Positions 8,739 through 15,964 of a DNA stretch of 64,000 nt are shown here, in pieces. Source of the stretch: Aquabacter sp. L1I39 (GTDB lineage Bacteria; Pseudomonadota; Alphaproteobacteria; Rhizobiales; Xanthobacteraceae). The notes below the pieces were generated by a model that did no database searches, was not told where the DNA came from, and was given only the letters and a program-made list of their open reading frames with translations. Numbering within the stretch: position 1 is the stretch's first letter; each line of letters starts with the position of its first letter. Where the stretch lies: contig NZ_CP072392.1 of assembly GCF_017742835.1 (NCBI RefSeq), forward strand, positions 3,284,387 through 3,348,386, read 5' to 3'. The translations under genes and the position numbers were made by a program.

Positions 8739-9896
8739 TCAGTCGAGGGGCACGTAGACCCACTTGCCGCCGGCGATCTTCACGATCACTTCCGAACGGA
8801 TGTCGGTGCCGTTGTGGTTGGTGGGGGTCAGGTTGAACACCGCCTCGGCGCCCACCACGTCCTTGGCATTCTCCATGGCGTCCCGCACGGCGGTGCGGAA
8901 GGCCTCGTTGCCGGGCTTGCCGCCGGCCTTCAAGGCCGTCTCGATGCCATAGCGGGCGATCAGATAGGCATCCCAGGCGGTGGCGCCGAAGAGCGAGCGG
9001 CTGTTGGCGCCGTAAGCCTTTTCATAGGTGGCGAGATAGTCCACGGCCACCTTCTTGATGGGATTGTCGTCGGGCAGCTGCTCGGCCACCAGCACCGGCG
9101 GGGTGGCGAGGAAGACGCCGTCCAGCGCCGCGCCGCCCACCCGCAGCACGTCCGCATTGGCCATGCCCTGGTTGATATAGATGACACCCTTATAGCCGAG
9201 CTTGCGCAGCTCCAGGATGGGGGTCACGCCCGGCGTGCCGGCCGCGCCGATGATCACCGCGCCGGGATTGGCGGCGAGGATCTTGAGCGCCTGGGCGGTC
9301 ACCGAGGTGTCGGTCTTGCTGTAGCGCTCATCGCCCAGCACCGGCACATTGTGGGCAGCGGCGACCTTCTTGTAGGCGCCGATGAAGCTGTCGCCGAAGC
9401 TGTCATTGAAGCCGATGAAGGCCACCGACTTGATGCCGGTCTTGGCCAGATGCTGGAACACCCGCTCGCCCTGCATGCTCTCCTCGGGGGCGAGCTTGAA
9501 GGACCAGCGCTTGTTGCCCTCCACGGGGCTGGCGATGACGGAGGAGCCGGCAAGGCTGATCCCCGGCGTCTTGGAGCCGCCCAGCACTTCCAGGATGGCG
9601 AGCGAAGTGGGGGTGATGGAGGGGCCGATGATGACGTCCACATTGTGCTCGTCCACCAGCTTGCGGGCGGCGCGGACCGCCGCGCTCGGGTCGCTGGCAT
9701 CGTCGAGCACCACGTAGCGCACGGTTTCCCCGCCGATCTGCTTCGGCATCAGGTCCACCGTGTTCTTCTCGGGGATGCCGAGCGAGGCCGCCGGCCCGGT
9801 GAGGGAGAGCACCGCGCCCACCACCACATCCGCCTGGGCCTGCGAGGCCGCGGCGAGGAACAGGGCGCAACTGGCAATCCGTGCGATGGCTTTCAC
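8739..9896 (-). CDS. periplasmic substrate-binding protein of the hpa-linked ABC transporter
   Basis: Type I periplasmic binding protein of the Leu/Ile/Val family, 385 residues. A Sec signal peptide (VKAIARIASCALFLAAASQAQA) is followed by the mature start DVVVGAVLSLTGPAASLG, typical of the family. The GTG at 9896 is chosen because GGGAGG lies 7 bases upstream; an in-frame ATG at 9911 overlaps that ribosome binding site. It is the first gene of the operon running to livF. The TTAAC-AA-GTTAA dyad at 9971-9982 lies 75 bp upstream, so HpaR probably controls it. A role in aromatic-acid uptake is inferred from context. Confidence 0.85.
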   Translation of the reverse strand: MKAIARIASCALFLAAASQAQADVVVGAVLSLTGPAASLGIPEKNTVDLMPKQIGGETVRYVVLDDASDPSAAVRAARKLVDEHNVDVIIGPSITPTSLAILEVLGGSKTPGISLAGSSVIASPVEGNKRWSFKLAPEESMQGERVFQHLAKTGIKSVAFIGFNDSFGDSFIGAYKKVAAAHNVPVLGDERYSKTDTSVTAQALKILAANPGAVIIGAAGTPGVTPILELRKLGYKGVIYINQGMANADVLRVGGAALDGVFLATPPVLVAEQLPDDNPIKKVAVDYLATYEKAYGANSRSLFGATAWDAYLIARYGIETALKAGGKPGNEAFRTAVRDAMENAKDVVGAEAVFNLTPTNHNGTDIRSEVIVKIAGGKWVYVPLD

Positions 9897-9970
9897 GTGT
9901 CGTCCTCCCATATCGTGGCGCGCTGGCTGCTCGCGGCCGGGCCCTCATTTTTCGAGGTGCAGGAAGACCA

Positions 9971-9982
9971 TTAACAAGTTAA
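9971..9982. promoter_or_regulatory. probable HpaR operator between transporter operon and hpaR
   Basis: TTAAC-AA-GTTAA, extended to six perfect bases per arm (9970-9983), in the 280-bp divergent region between the binding-protein gene and hpaR. A -10-like GATAAT on the minus strand overlaps its right end, a suitable place for repression. It matches the dyad before hpaF in 11 of 12 positions. The rest of the region is AT-rich with no further recognised sites. Confidence 0.62.
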
Positions 9983-10176
9983 TTATCTCGATGCAATGGC
10001 GTTGTGGAGCACCATGGCACAACCGCGTCGGCATGCAATTGTTGCCGGCGCATAATATGTTTAATACCAGATGCGGGCGCGCCGTCGGCCGGCCTTGCTT
10101 CTCTCCCCGGCCTCCGCTGCGCCGGCTTTCACTGGCCTTGCCACAAGGCCTTTCACACTGGTTTCACGGAGCCGCC

Positions 10177-10773
10177 ATGACCAGCCGCGCCCGCCCCGAA
10201 TTGTTAGATCCCGAAGGGGCCGTCCCGGCGACGCGGGTGCGCCTGCGCGACTTTTCCAAGTCGCTGCCAATGTCGCTCTTGCGGGCGCGGGAAGGGGTGA
10301 TGCGGCACTTCCGCTCCAGCCTGCGCCATTTCGGCATCACCGAGCAGCAATGGCGCATCCTGCGCGCGCTGACCACGGTGGAAAGCCTGGAGATCACGGC
10401 GCTGGCGGAGGTCACCTTCCTCCTGCCGCCCAGCCTCTCGCGCATCCTGAAGGACCTGGACGAGCGGGACCTCATCATCCGCCGCAGCTCCGACACCGAT
10501 ATGCGGCGCGGCCTCGTCTCCATCTCGCCCAAGGGCCTCGCCTTGATCGAGCAGGCGGGCATGTATTCGGAAATCATCTACCGCGAGATCACCGGCCGCT
10601 TCGGGGCCGAGCGTCTCGCTCTGCTCCAATCGCTTCTGCGGGAGCTGGAGGACTGTCTCGACGGGCCGGCCATCGGCGATGCCATCGACATCGCCGAGAG
10701 CGTGAACCTGCCCGCCCCCCGCCGCCGCGGCCGCCCGCCCAAGATGCGCGCGGCGGAGGTGGAGGAGGAATAG
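10177..10773 (+). CDS. hpaR: MarR-family repressor of homoprotocatechuate degradation
   Basis: Winged-helix repressor, 198 residues. The MarR core spans about residues 20-150 and includes FGITEQQWRILRAL, the DNA-recognition region TFLLPPSLSRILKDLDERDLI and the wing RRSSDTDMRRGLVSISPKG, all characteristic of HpaR. HpaR proteins repress the meta-cleavage operon and respond to pathway substrates. The ATG at 10177 follows CGGAG. The C-terminus is extended by about 40 residues and ends with the AT-hook-like RRRGRPPK, which is not part of the usual domain. It is divergent from the ABC transporter operon, with a probable operator between them. Confidence 0.85.
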   Translation: MTSRARPELLDPEGAVPATRVRLRDFSKSLPMSLLRAREGVMRHFRSSLRHFGITEQQWRILRALTTVESLEITALAEVTFLLPPSLSRILKDLDERDLIIRRSSDTDMRRGLVSISPKGLALIEQAGMYSEIIYREITGRFGAERLALLQSLLRELEDCLDGPAIGDAIDIAESVNLPAPRRRGRPPKMRAAEVEEE

Positions 10774-10783
10774 GCGAGGCGCC

Positions 10784-11107
10784 TCAGACCTGCGTTTCCG
10801 GGATGCGCACCCGCAGGCCGTCCATGTCCGAGGTCACGATCACCTGGCAGCCCAGGCGGCTGCCGGCCTCGCGGGGGCTGGCGGCGAAGTCCAGCATGTC
10901 GCTTTCCCCCGGCTCCATGGCAGGCGCCAAGGAGAGGTCCGCCGGGTCGAGATAGACATGGCAGGTGGCGCAGGAGCACGAGCCGCCGCACTCGCCGATG
11001 ATGCCCGGCACGCCGGCAGCGGTCGCCACCTGCATGAGCGACTGGCCGGTGGGAGCGGCGACCGCATGTTCGGCGCCATCGGATTCGATGAAGAGGATCT
11101 GGGGCAT
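10784..11107 (-). CDS. [2Fe-2S] ferredoxin, putidaredoxin type
   Basis: Electron carrier of 107 residues, probably passing electrons from the adjacent reductase to the P450. The cluster ligands are Cys40, Cys46, Cys49 and Cys87 in the adrenodoxin/putidaredoxin arrangement (CGGSCSCATCHVYLDPADL). An additional Cys44 lies inside the binding loop where relatives often have Ala. The start chosen is the ATG at 11107 (MPQILFIESDG); an upstream ATG at 11116 is in frame but adds only three residues. It is the third gene of the P450-reductase-ferredoxin unit, separated from the reductase by a 75-bp spacer filled with a tandem 34-bp repeat. Confidence 0.88.
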   Translation of the reverse strand: MPQILFIESDGAEHAVAAPTGQSLMQVATAAGVPGIIGECGGSCSCATCHVYLDPADLSLAPAMEPGESDMLDFAASPREAGSRLGCQVIVTSDMDGLRVRIPETQV

Positions 11108-11115
11108 AAGAACCA

Positions 11116-11183
11116 TCCGGCGCGTCGCGCGCCTCTTGAGAGGGAAGATTCCGGCGCATCACGCGCCTTTTCGGAGGGACGAT
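11116..11183 (-). repeat. tandem 34-bp direct repeat between reductase and ferredoxin genes
   Basis: Two adjacent 34-bp copies (11116-11149 and 11150-11183) match at 28 positions. Each contains a small internal inverted repeat, GGCGCG/CGCGCC in the first copy and GGCGC/GCGCC in the second. Together they fill nearly the whole intercistronic spacer and touch the reductase stop codon and the ferredoxin translation-start region. They could form two successive hairpins in the mRNA and adjust ferredoxin expression. Confidence 0.6.
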
Positions 11184-12457
11184 CAGGCGGCGGGTGCCAC
11201 GGCAGCCTTGGAAAGGGCTTCCTTGGCATAGGCCTTCAGGTCGAAGCCTTCGCCCACATCCTGCGGGCTGAGGGCAATGCCCCGCGCCAGCATCTGCCGG
11301 GCCGCCATATGGTCGGCCGGGCGGTTGGCGCTCTCGACGCCCAGGAAACGCCCGTCGCGGAAGCACAGCACGGAGCCGGTGCCCGGTGCCTCGCCCCGCT
11401 GCACGATGGCGGTGTCATGGCCCTGGGTGAGGCCGGCGATCTGCAATTTCAACGGGCCCTGGTCGCTCCAGAACCACGGCACGGCGTCATAGGCCGAGAC
11501 CTGCTCGCCCATGATGCGCTTCGCCACCAGGCGCGCCTGGTCGGTGGCGTTCTGCACCGATTCCACCCGGATGGGCTGGCTGGCGAAGGGGTTGGGATGC
11601 ACGGCGCAATCGCCGATGGCAGAGATGGCGGGGTCCGATGTGCCGAGCCGGTCATCCACCAGGATGCCGCCTTCCACCGCAAGGCCTGCCGTCTGCGCCA
11701 GTTCGGAATTGGGCTCGACGCCGATGCCGATGAGGACGAGGTCCGCCGGCAGGAGGGTTCCGTCCTGGAGGAGGACGCCGCTCACCTTTTCGTCGCCCAC
11801 GATTTCCCGCACGCCAGCGCCGAACCGAAGCTCAGTCCCGAGGCCGCGCTGCACCTCTTCAACGAGAGCCGACATGGCCGGCGACAAGGCGCGGGAGAGC
11901 ACCCGGTCCTCCCGTTCCAGAACCGTCACCTCCAGCCCTCGGGCGCGCGCGACGGCGGCCACTTCCAGGCCGATAAAGCCCGCGCCCACCACCACGAGGC
12001 GCTGCGCGGCCGGCATCAGGGCCTGGAGCTTCAAGGCTTCATCCGCCGTGCGCAGATAGAGGACGCCGGCTTTCTCCACGCCGGGCACGGCGAGGCGGCG
12101 GTTGCGCGCGCCGGTGGCGAGCACGAGCGCGTCATAGGACAGGCGCTCACCGCCTTGAAGCTCCACCTGCCGATGCGCGCGGTCGATGGCTTCCACCCGC
12201 GCGCCCATGCGCAGGGTGATGCCTTCCTTCTCATAATAATCCGGCGGCCGATGCCAGAGCGCGGACGTCTGCGCCCCCGCTGCCAGCGCAGCCTTGGAGA
12301 GCGGGGGCCGCTGATAGGGCAGGTCCGGCTCGTCGCCGATGAGGGTGATGGCACCGGCATAGCGGGCCTGGCGCAAGGCGAGCGCCAGGTTGAAGCCGCC
12401 ATGGCCGGCGCCGACGATCACCACCGAGGCGGGGAGGGAAGGCGTACCGTCTGTCAT
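11183..12457 (-). CDS. NAD(P)H-dependent ferredoxin reductase, putidaredoxin reductase type
   Basis: FAD flavoprotein of 424 residues that takes electrons from NAD(P)H to the ferredoxin. It has an N-terminal FAD-binding Rossmann motif (VIVGAGHGGFNLA, about residues 13-25), the RPPLSK segment typical of oxygenase-coupled reductases, a second nucleotide-binding motif (VVVGAGFIGLEVA, about 155-167) and a late ATG/GD-type FAD contact (AIGDCAVHPN). The ATG at 12457 overlaps the P450 stop (ATGA). The three-gene unit is therefore self-sufficient for P450 electron supply. Confidence 0.9.
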   Translation of the reverse strand: MTDGTPSLPASVVIVGAGHGGFNLALALRQARYAGAITLIGDEPDLPYQRPPLSKAALAAGAQTSALWHRPPDYYEKEGITLRMGARVEAIDRAHRQVELQGGERLSYDALVLATGARNRRLAVPGVEKAGVLYLRTADEALKLQALMPAAQRLVVVGAGFIGLEVAAVARARGLEVTVLEREDRVLSRALSPAMSALVEEVQRGLGTELRFGAGVREIVGDEKVSGVLLQDGTLLPADLVLIGIGVEPNSELAQTAGLAVEGGILVDDRLGTSDPAISAIGDCAVHPNPFASQPIRVESVQNATDQARLVAKRIMGEQVSAYDAVPWFWSDQGPLKLQIAGLTQGHDTAIVQRGEAPGTGSVLCFRDGRFLGVESANRPADHMAARQMLARGIALSPQDVGEGFDLKAYAKEALSKAAVAPAA

Positions 12458-13656
12458 GCCCTTGCGGTTCCAGATTTGGCGTCCCAGGTGCAGGGCAAAT
12501 TGAGCGGTCCTCGGAACACCCAGCCGCCGAAGCGGGTCGGCTCGGTGGCGCTGAGGCGCAGGCCCTTCAAGGAGGCGAAGAGCTTCGGCAGGGCCACTTC
12601 CCCCACCAGCGCCCGCGCCGCCCAGGCGCCCAGGCAAAAGTGCGGGCCGCCGCCAAAGGCGATGTGGGGCTTCTTGGGCCGGTTGATGTCGAAGGCGTCC
12701 GCCCGCTCGAACACGCTCTCGTCCCGGTTGCCGGAGGCCAGCACCACGCCGATGCGCGCGCCCTTGGGGATGAGCGCGCCGCCCAGTTCCGTCTCGCAGG
12801 TGGTCTGGCGCGGATACATGCCGATGGGCGAAATCCAGCGCACGGTTTCCTCGAACACGGCCTTCCAGAGGGCAGGGTCCGCCTCCACCTGCGCCCGCTG
12901 GTCGGGATGGGCGAGCAGGGCATAGGCGGCCGTGCCGATGGCGTCGCGCGGCTCGTTGAGGCCGCCGCCGATGATGACCTTCACATTGGCCCCGATCTCG
13001 TCCCGGTTCAGCGGGTCGGCCGCGTGCAGCATGCAGGAGATGAGGGAGGAATCGGGCGTCGCGGTCAAGCGGCGGATGGCCTCCTCCACCGCCTCGTCGA
13101 CACCCGCCGCCGCCGCTTCCGCCCGACGCCAGATGGCGGGGTCGTCGCCATAATTTCCGGTGCCGTCCATCATGGCCTGCGACCATTCCCGCAAATCCTC
13201 CTGCGGGGTCTCGGTGAGGCCCAGCAGCAGGCCGAGCGCGCGGGCGGCGCAGGGGGCGGCGAAGCGGTCGAACAGGTCCGCTTCCCCGGATTCAGGCAAA
13301 GCGGCGATGAGATCGTCCACGATGGCGTGGAAGGCGGGCATCCAGTGATTCTTGATGAGGGCCGGCTTCAGCGCCGGCTCGCAGGCCACCCGCTCGCGCT
13401 TGTGGGTGGCGCCGTCCTTGCGCAGCATGGTGTGGCCCATGACGCGGATCATCAGCGAATTCTGCTCGGAGGCGGAGAACACCTCCGGATTGCGCTCCAG
13501 CGCCACGATGTCCGCATAGCGCGTCACCAGATAGCGGTTGGCGGCGGGCACGAAGCAAGGCGGTTCGGCCCGCAGGCGCGCATAGATGGGATAGGGGTCG
13601 TCCCACAACTGATCGAGGCGCACATGCGCGCCCGCGGACACGGTCCGGTCGTCCAT
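12454..13656 (-). CDS. cytochrome P450 with unusual I-helix
   Basis: Soluble bacterial P450 of 400 residues. The heme ligand is Cys341 in FGGGPHFCLG, and the K-helix ExxR is Glu270-Thr-Val-Arg273. The I-helix reads GGGLNEPRD (about 230-238). Where most P450s have an acid followed by a Thr that deliver protons to bound oxygen, this one has Asn234 and Glu235 followed by Pro. It is the first gene of a translationally coupled unit with reductase and ferredoxin, divergent from a LysR regulator. No substrate can be read from the sequence; the neighbourhood suggests an aromatic or other small acid. Confidence 0.92.
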   Translation of the reverse strand: MDDRTVSAGAHVRLDQLWDDPYPIYARLRAEPPCFVPAANRYLVTRYADIVALERNPEVFSASEQNSLMIRVMGHTMLRKDGATHKRERVACEPALKPALIKNHWMPAFHAIVDDLIAALPESGEADLFDRFAAPCAARALGLLLGLTETPQEDLREWSQAMMDGTGNYGDDPAIWRRAEAAAAGVDEAVEEAIRRLTATPDSSLISCMLHAADPLNRDEIGANVKVIIGGGLNEPRDAIGTAAYALLAHPDQRAQVEADPALWKAVFEETVRWISPIGMYPRQTTCETELGGALIPKGARIGVVLASGNRDESVFERADAFDINRPKKPHIAFGGGPHFCLGAWAARALVGEVALPKLFASLKGLRLSATEPTRFGGWVFRGPLNLPCTWDAKSGTARA

Positions 13657-13809
13657 TGGCGTCTCCTCCGCCGCGTGTCGCGGCTCCGGCCCTTTTCAGG
13701 CTCCATGGTGGCAGGGTGCCGGACTTTGCCTTGTTTTGCAAAATGGATAATTTGTTTATCAAATCCCGGTTTTTCCGGACAAGCTGGATAAGGCCCCAGA
13801 GAAGAGCCC
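13657..13809. promoter_or_regulatory. divergent P450 / LysR promoter region with two dyads
   Basis: The 153-bp region contains a perfect 10-bp palindrome TTTTGCAAAA (13734-13743) followed three bases later by the dyad GATAA-TTTGT-TTATC (13746-13760). The AT-rich block is roughly midway between the two start codons. LysR regulators normally bind such a divergent region to control themselves and the target operon. Neither dyad fits the strict T-N11-A form well, so the exact contact site is uncertain. Confidence 0.45.
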
Positions 13810-14718
13810 ATGCAGATTCCCCGCTTCTCGCTGCGCCAGCTGGCCTATTTCGTCGCCGTGGCGGAGGCGGGCTCCATCCGCGCGGCCTGCACGCGGCTCA
13901 ACATTTCCCATGCGGCGCTGAGCGCGGCGGTGGAGGAATTGGAGGCGGTGCTGGGCACCTGCCTTCTCATTCGCCGGCGGGCGCGGGGCATCAGCCTGAC
14001 GCCGGCGGGCAAGGACCTGCTGCGCGAGGCCCGTGCGCTCCTGGAGGTGGCCGAGCAATTGCCCGGCCAGGTGATGGCGGGGGAGGCGCGGCTCGCCGGG
14101 CGGCTGGGGGTGGGCTGCTACACCACGCTCGCGCCCTTCCTCATTCCCCGCCTGTTCAGCGCCTTCGGCGCTCTCCACCCCGGCATCCAACTGGACCTCA
14201 CCGAGGGCTCCATCCACGACATCACCGCCCTCTTGCGCACCGGCCGGTGCGAGGTGGCCATCGTCTATGATTTCGGGCTGGGGGAGGAATTCCGGCTCGA
14301 CCGGCTCTATGCGGTGGCGCCCCATGTGGTGCTTTCCGCCGGCCACCGCCTCGCGGATCGGGAGGGCGTGGACCTGCGGGACCTCATAGACGAGCCGCTC
14401 ATCGTCTTCGACGTGCCCCAGTCGGGGGCGAACACGCAGGATGTGTTCGCCCAGCTCGGCCTCGTGCCCCGCATCGCCTATCGCTCGACCTCGTTCGAAC
14501 TGGTGCGGGGTCTCGCGGCGCGGGGGCTCGGCTATGCGCTGATGCTGCAACGGCCCGCGGCGGCGGTGAGCTATGACGGTGCCCCCCTCGTGACCTTGCC
14601 GGTGGAGGGCTATGGCCGGCGGGTGCATGTGGCGGTGGCCACCTCCCATGCGGTGCGCCCCACGCTGCGCGCCGAGGCCTTCCGCCGCCATTGCCTGGAG
14701 GCGTTCGCGCAGGCCTGA
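13810..14718 (+). CDS. LysR-family transcriptional regulator, probable regulator of the P450 operon
   Basis: 302 residues with an N-terminal winged helix-turn-helix (about 5-65, FSLRQLAYFVAVAEAGSIRAACTR start) and a C-terminal periplasmic-binding-like effector domain (about 95-300). The domain includes the GRLGVGCYTTLAPFLIPRL beginning and the GLGYALMLQRP segment. It lies divergent from the P450 operon, the typical LysR arrangement, so control of that operon is inferred. The effector is unknown. The ATG at 13810 follows the AGAG of AGAGCCC. Its 3' end is convergent with the LacI-type gene seven bases away. Confidence 0.85.
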   Translation: MQIPRFSLRQLAYFVAVAEAGSIRAACTRLNISHAALSAAVEELEAVLGTCLLIRRRARGISLTPAGKDLLREARALLEVAEQLPGQVMAGEARLAGRLGVGCYTTLAPFLIPRLFSAFGALHPGIQLDLTEGSIHDITALLRTGRCEVAIVYDFGLGEEFRLDRLYAVAPHVVLSAGHRLADREGVDLRDLIDEPLIVFDVPQSGANTQDVFAQLGLVPRIAYRSTSFELVRGLAARGLGYALMLQRPAAAVSYDGAPLVTLPVEGYGRRVHVAVATSHAVRPTLRAEAFRRHCLEAFAQA

Positions 14719-14725
14719 TTTCGCG

Positions 14726-15745
14726 TCACGGCGTGGCGGGCGCCGCCGTGGAGCCGCGCAGGATGGCGGCGGGGGGCAGCACCACGCGGCGCGGTGGGTC
14801 GGCGGGGGTCTGGATGGCGGCCAGCAATTGGTCGGCGGCCTCATAGCCCATGCGGTAATGGGGAATGCGCACGGTGGTCAAAGGCGGGCGCATGCGGTCC
14901 ACGAAGGGCATGTCGTTGAAGCCGGTGACCGAGATGTCGCGTGGGCAACATAGGCCCACCTCCTCCAGCGCACGGATGGCGCCCACCGCCAGCCAGTCAT
15001 TGGCGGCGAGGATGGCGGTGGGCGCCTCTCCCGTCTCCAACAGATGGCGTGTGCAGCGATAGCCTTCCGGCTCGGTGAAGGATTCGGCGATGACATCAAG
15101 GCGCGGGTCTGCGGGCAGGCCCGCCTCGGCGGCGAGCGCCAGGAAGGCGGCGCGGCGCGCCCGTCCGGTGGAGGTGTCCTGCGGCCCGCCGATGTGGGCG
15201 ATGCGCCGGTGGCCAAGGCCGATGAGATGGCCGAACATCTGCCGCACGCCCTCGCCGTCGTCGCTGATAACGGCGGTGACGGGGGCCTCGCTCTCCCGAT
15301 TCATGAGCACCAGCGGCACCTTGCGCCGCAGCGCGGTGAGCCGGGCCTCGTCCTCCAAATGCGCGGAGGCGAGGATGATGCCGTCCATGCGCCGGTCCAG
15401 ATAGGTGTCGATGATGGCCTGTTCCTTGGCGGCGCGGAAATCGGAATTGGCCAGCATGGCGTGATAGCCTTCCAGGCCCAGCCGATCCTCAATGCCGCGG
15501 AACATGGGGGGAAACATGGTGTTGGTGAGGTCGGGCACGATCACGCCCACCATGCGGCTCGTCTGCATGCGCAGGCTCGCGGCGATGGCGTTGCGGCTAT
15601 AGCCCAGCTCGTCCGCCACCTTGCGCACCCGCTCCACCACGGAGGGGGAGAGGCGGCCGGCCAGATCCGGGTTGAGCGCGCGGGAGGCGGTGGACGGGTG
15701 CACATTGGCGGCCGCGGCCACATCGCTCAGTTTCGGCCCCCTCAT
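14726..15745 (-). CDS. LacI-family transcriptional regulator
   Basis: 339 residues with a LacI helix-turn-helix at the extreme N-terminus (KLSDVAAAANVHPSTASRAL), the hinge helix RNAIAASLRMQ, and a periplasmic-binding-type effector domain from about residue 60 (RMVGVIVPDLTNTMFPPM). The ATG at 15745 is preceded by AGAGG. It is divergent from the MFS gene, and 14-bp dyads resembling LacI operators occur in this divergent region and before the ABC importer. It probably represses itself, the exporter-like MFS gene and the transport-hydrolase operon. The inducer is unknown and may be a nitrogen heterocycle, judged from the amidohydrolase. Confidence 0.88.
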   Translation of the reverse strand: MRGPKLSDVAAAANVHPSTASRALNPDLAGRLSPSVVERVRKVADELGYSRNAIAASLRMQTSRMVGVIVPDLTNTMFPPMFRGIEDRLGLEGYHAMLANSDFRAAKEQAIIDTYLDRRMDGIILASAHLEDEARLTALRRKVPLVLMNRESEAPVTAVISDDGEGVRQMFGHLIGLGHRRIAHIGGPQDTSTGRARRAAFLALAAEAGLPADPRLDVIAESFTEPEGYRCTRHLLETGEAPTAILAANDWLAVGAIRALEEVGLCCPRDISVTGFNDMPFVDRMRPPLTTVRIPHYRMGYEAADQLLAAIQTPADPPRRVVLPPAAILRGSTAAPATP

Positions 15746-15857
15746 CGCCTCTCCATCCGTTCCCGTCTCAGGTCCCGCTTCCTTGCCACAGATCGGGGGC
15801 GCGCGAACCGCCGGATGATCCCGCACGGCCGCGCCGGCCATCTTGAGGGAAGCAGAA

Positions 15858-15871
15858 TGCAACCGATTGCA
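15858..15871. promoter_or_regulatory. probable LacI-type operator, divergent LacI/MFS promoter
   Basis: TGCAACC-GATTGCA is a 14-bp dyad with one mismatch and the central CG typical of LacI-family operators. It lies 112 bp upstream of the LacI-type start and about 94 bp upstream of the MFS start. It matches the perfect dyad at 17629-17642 in 13 of 14 positions. Confidence 0.7.
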
Positions 15872-15964
15872 CAATCTGTCCAGACTGCCTAGGCTAGGGC
15901 GGATTCCGATCCTCGCCGAGGGCTGCCGCCCCGCCGGGGGACTGTCCGCCGGAGCTTCGTGCCC

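Noticed and set aside
7653..9974. Open frame of 773 codons on the plus strand
   Set aside because: Antisense to livH and the binding-protein gene, and repetitive in Gly, His, Asp and Glu. Not a gene.
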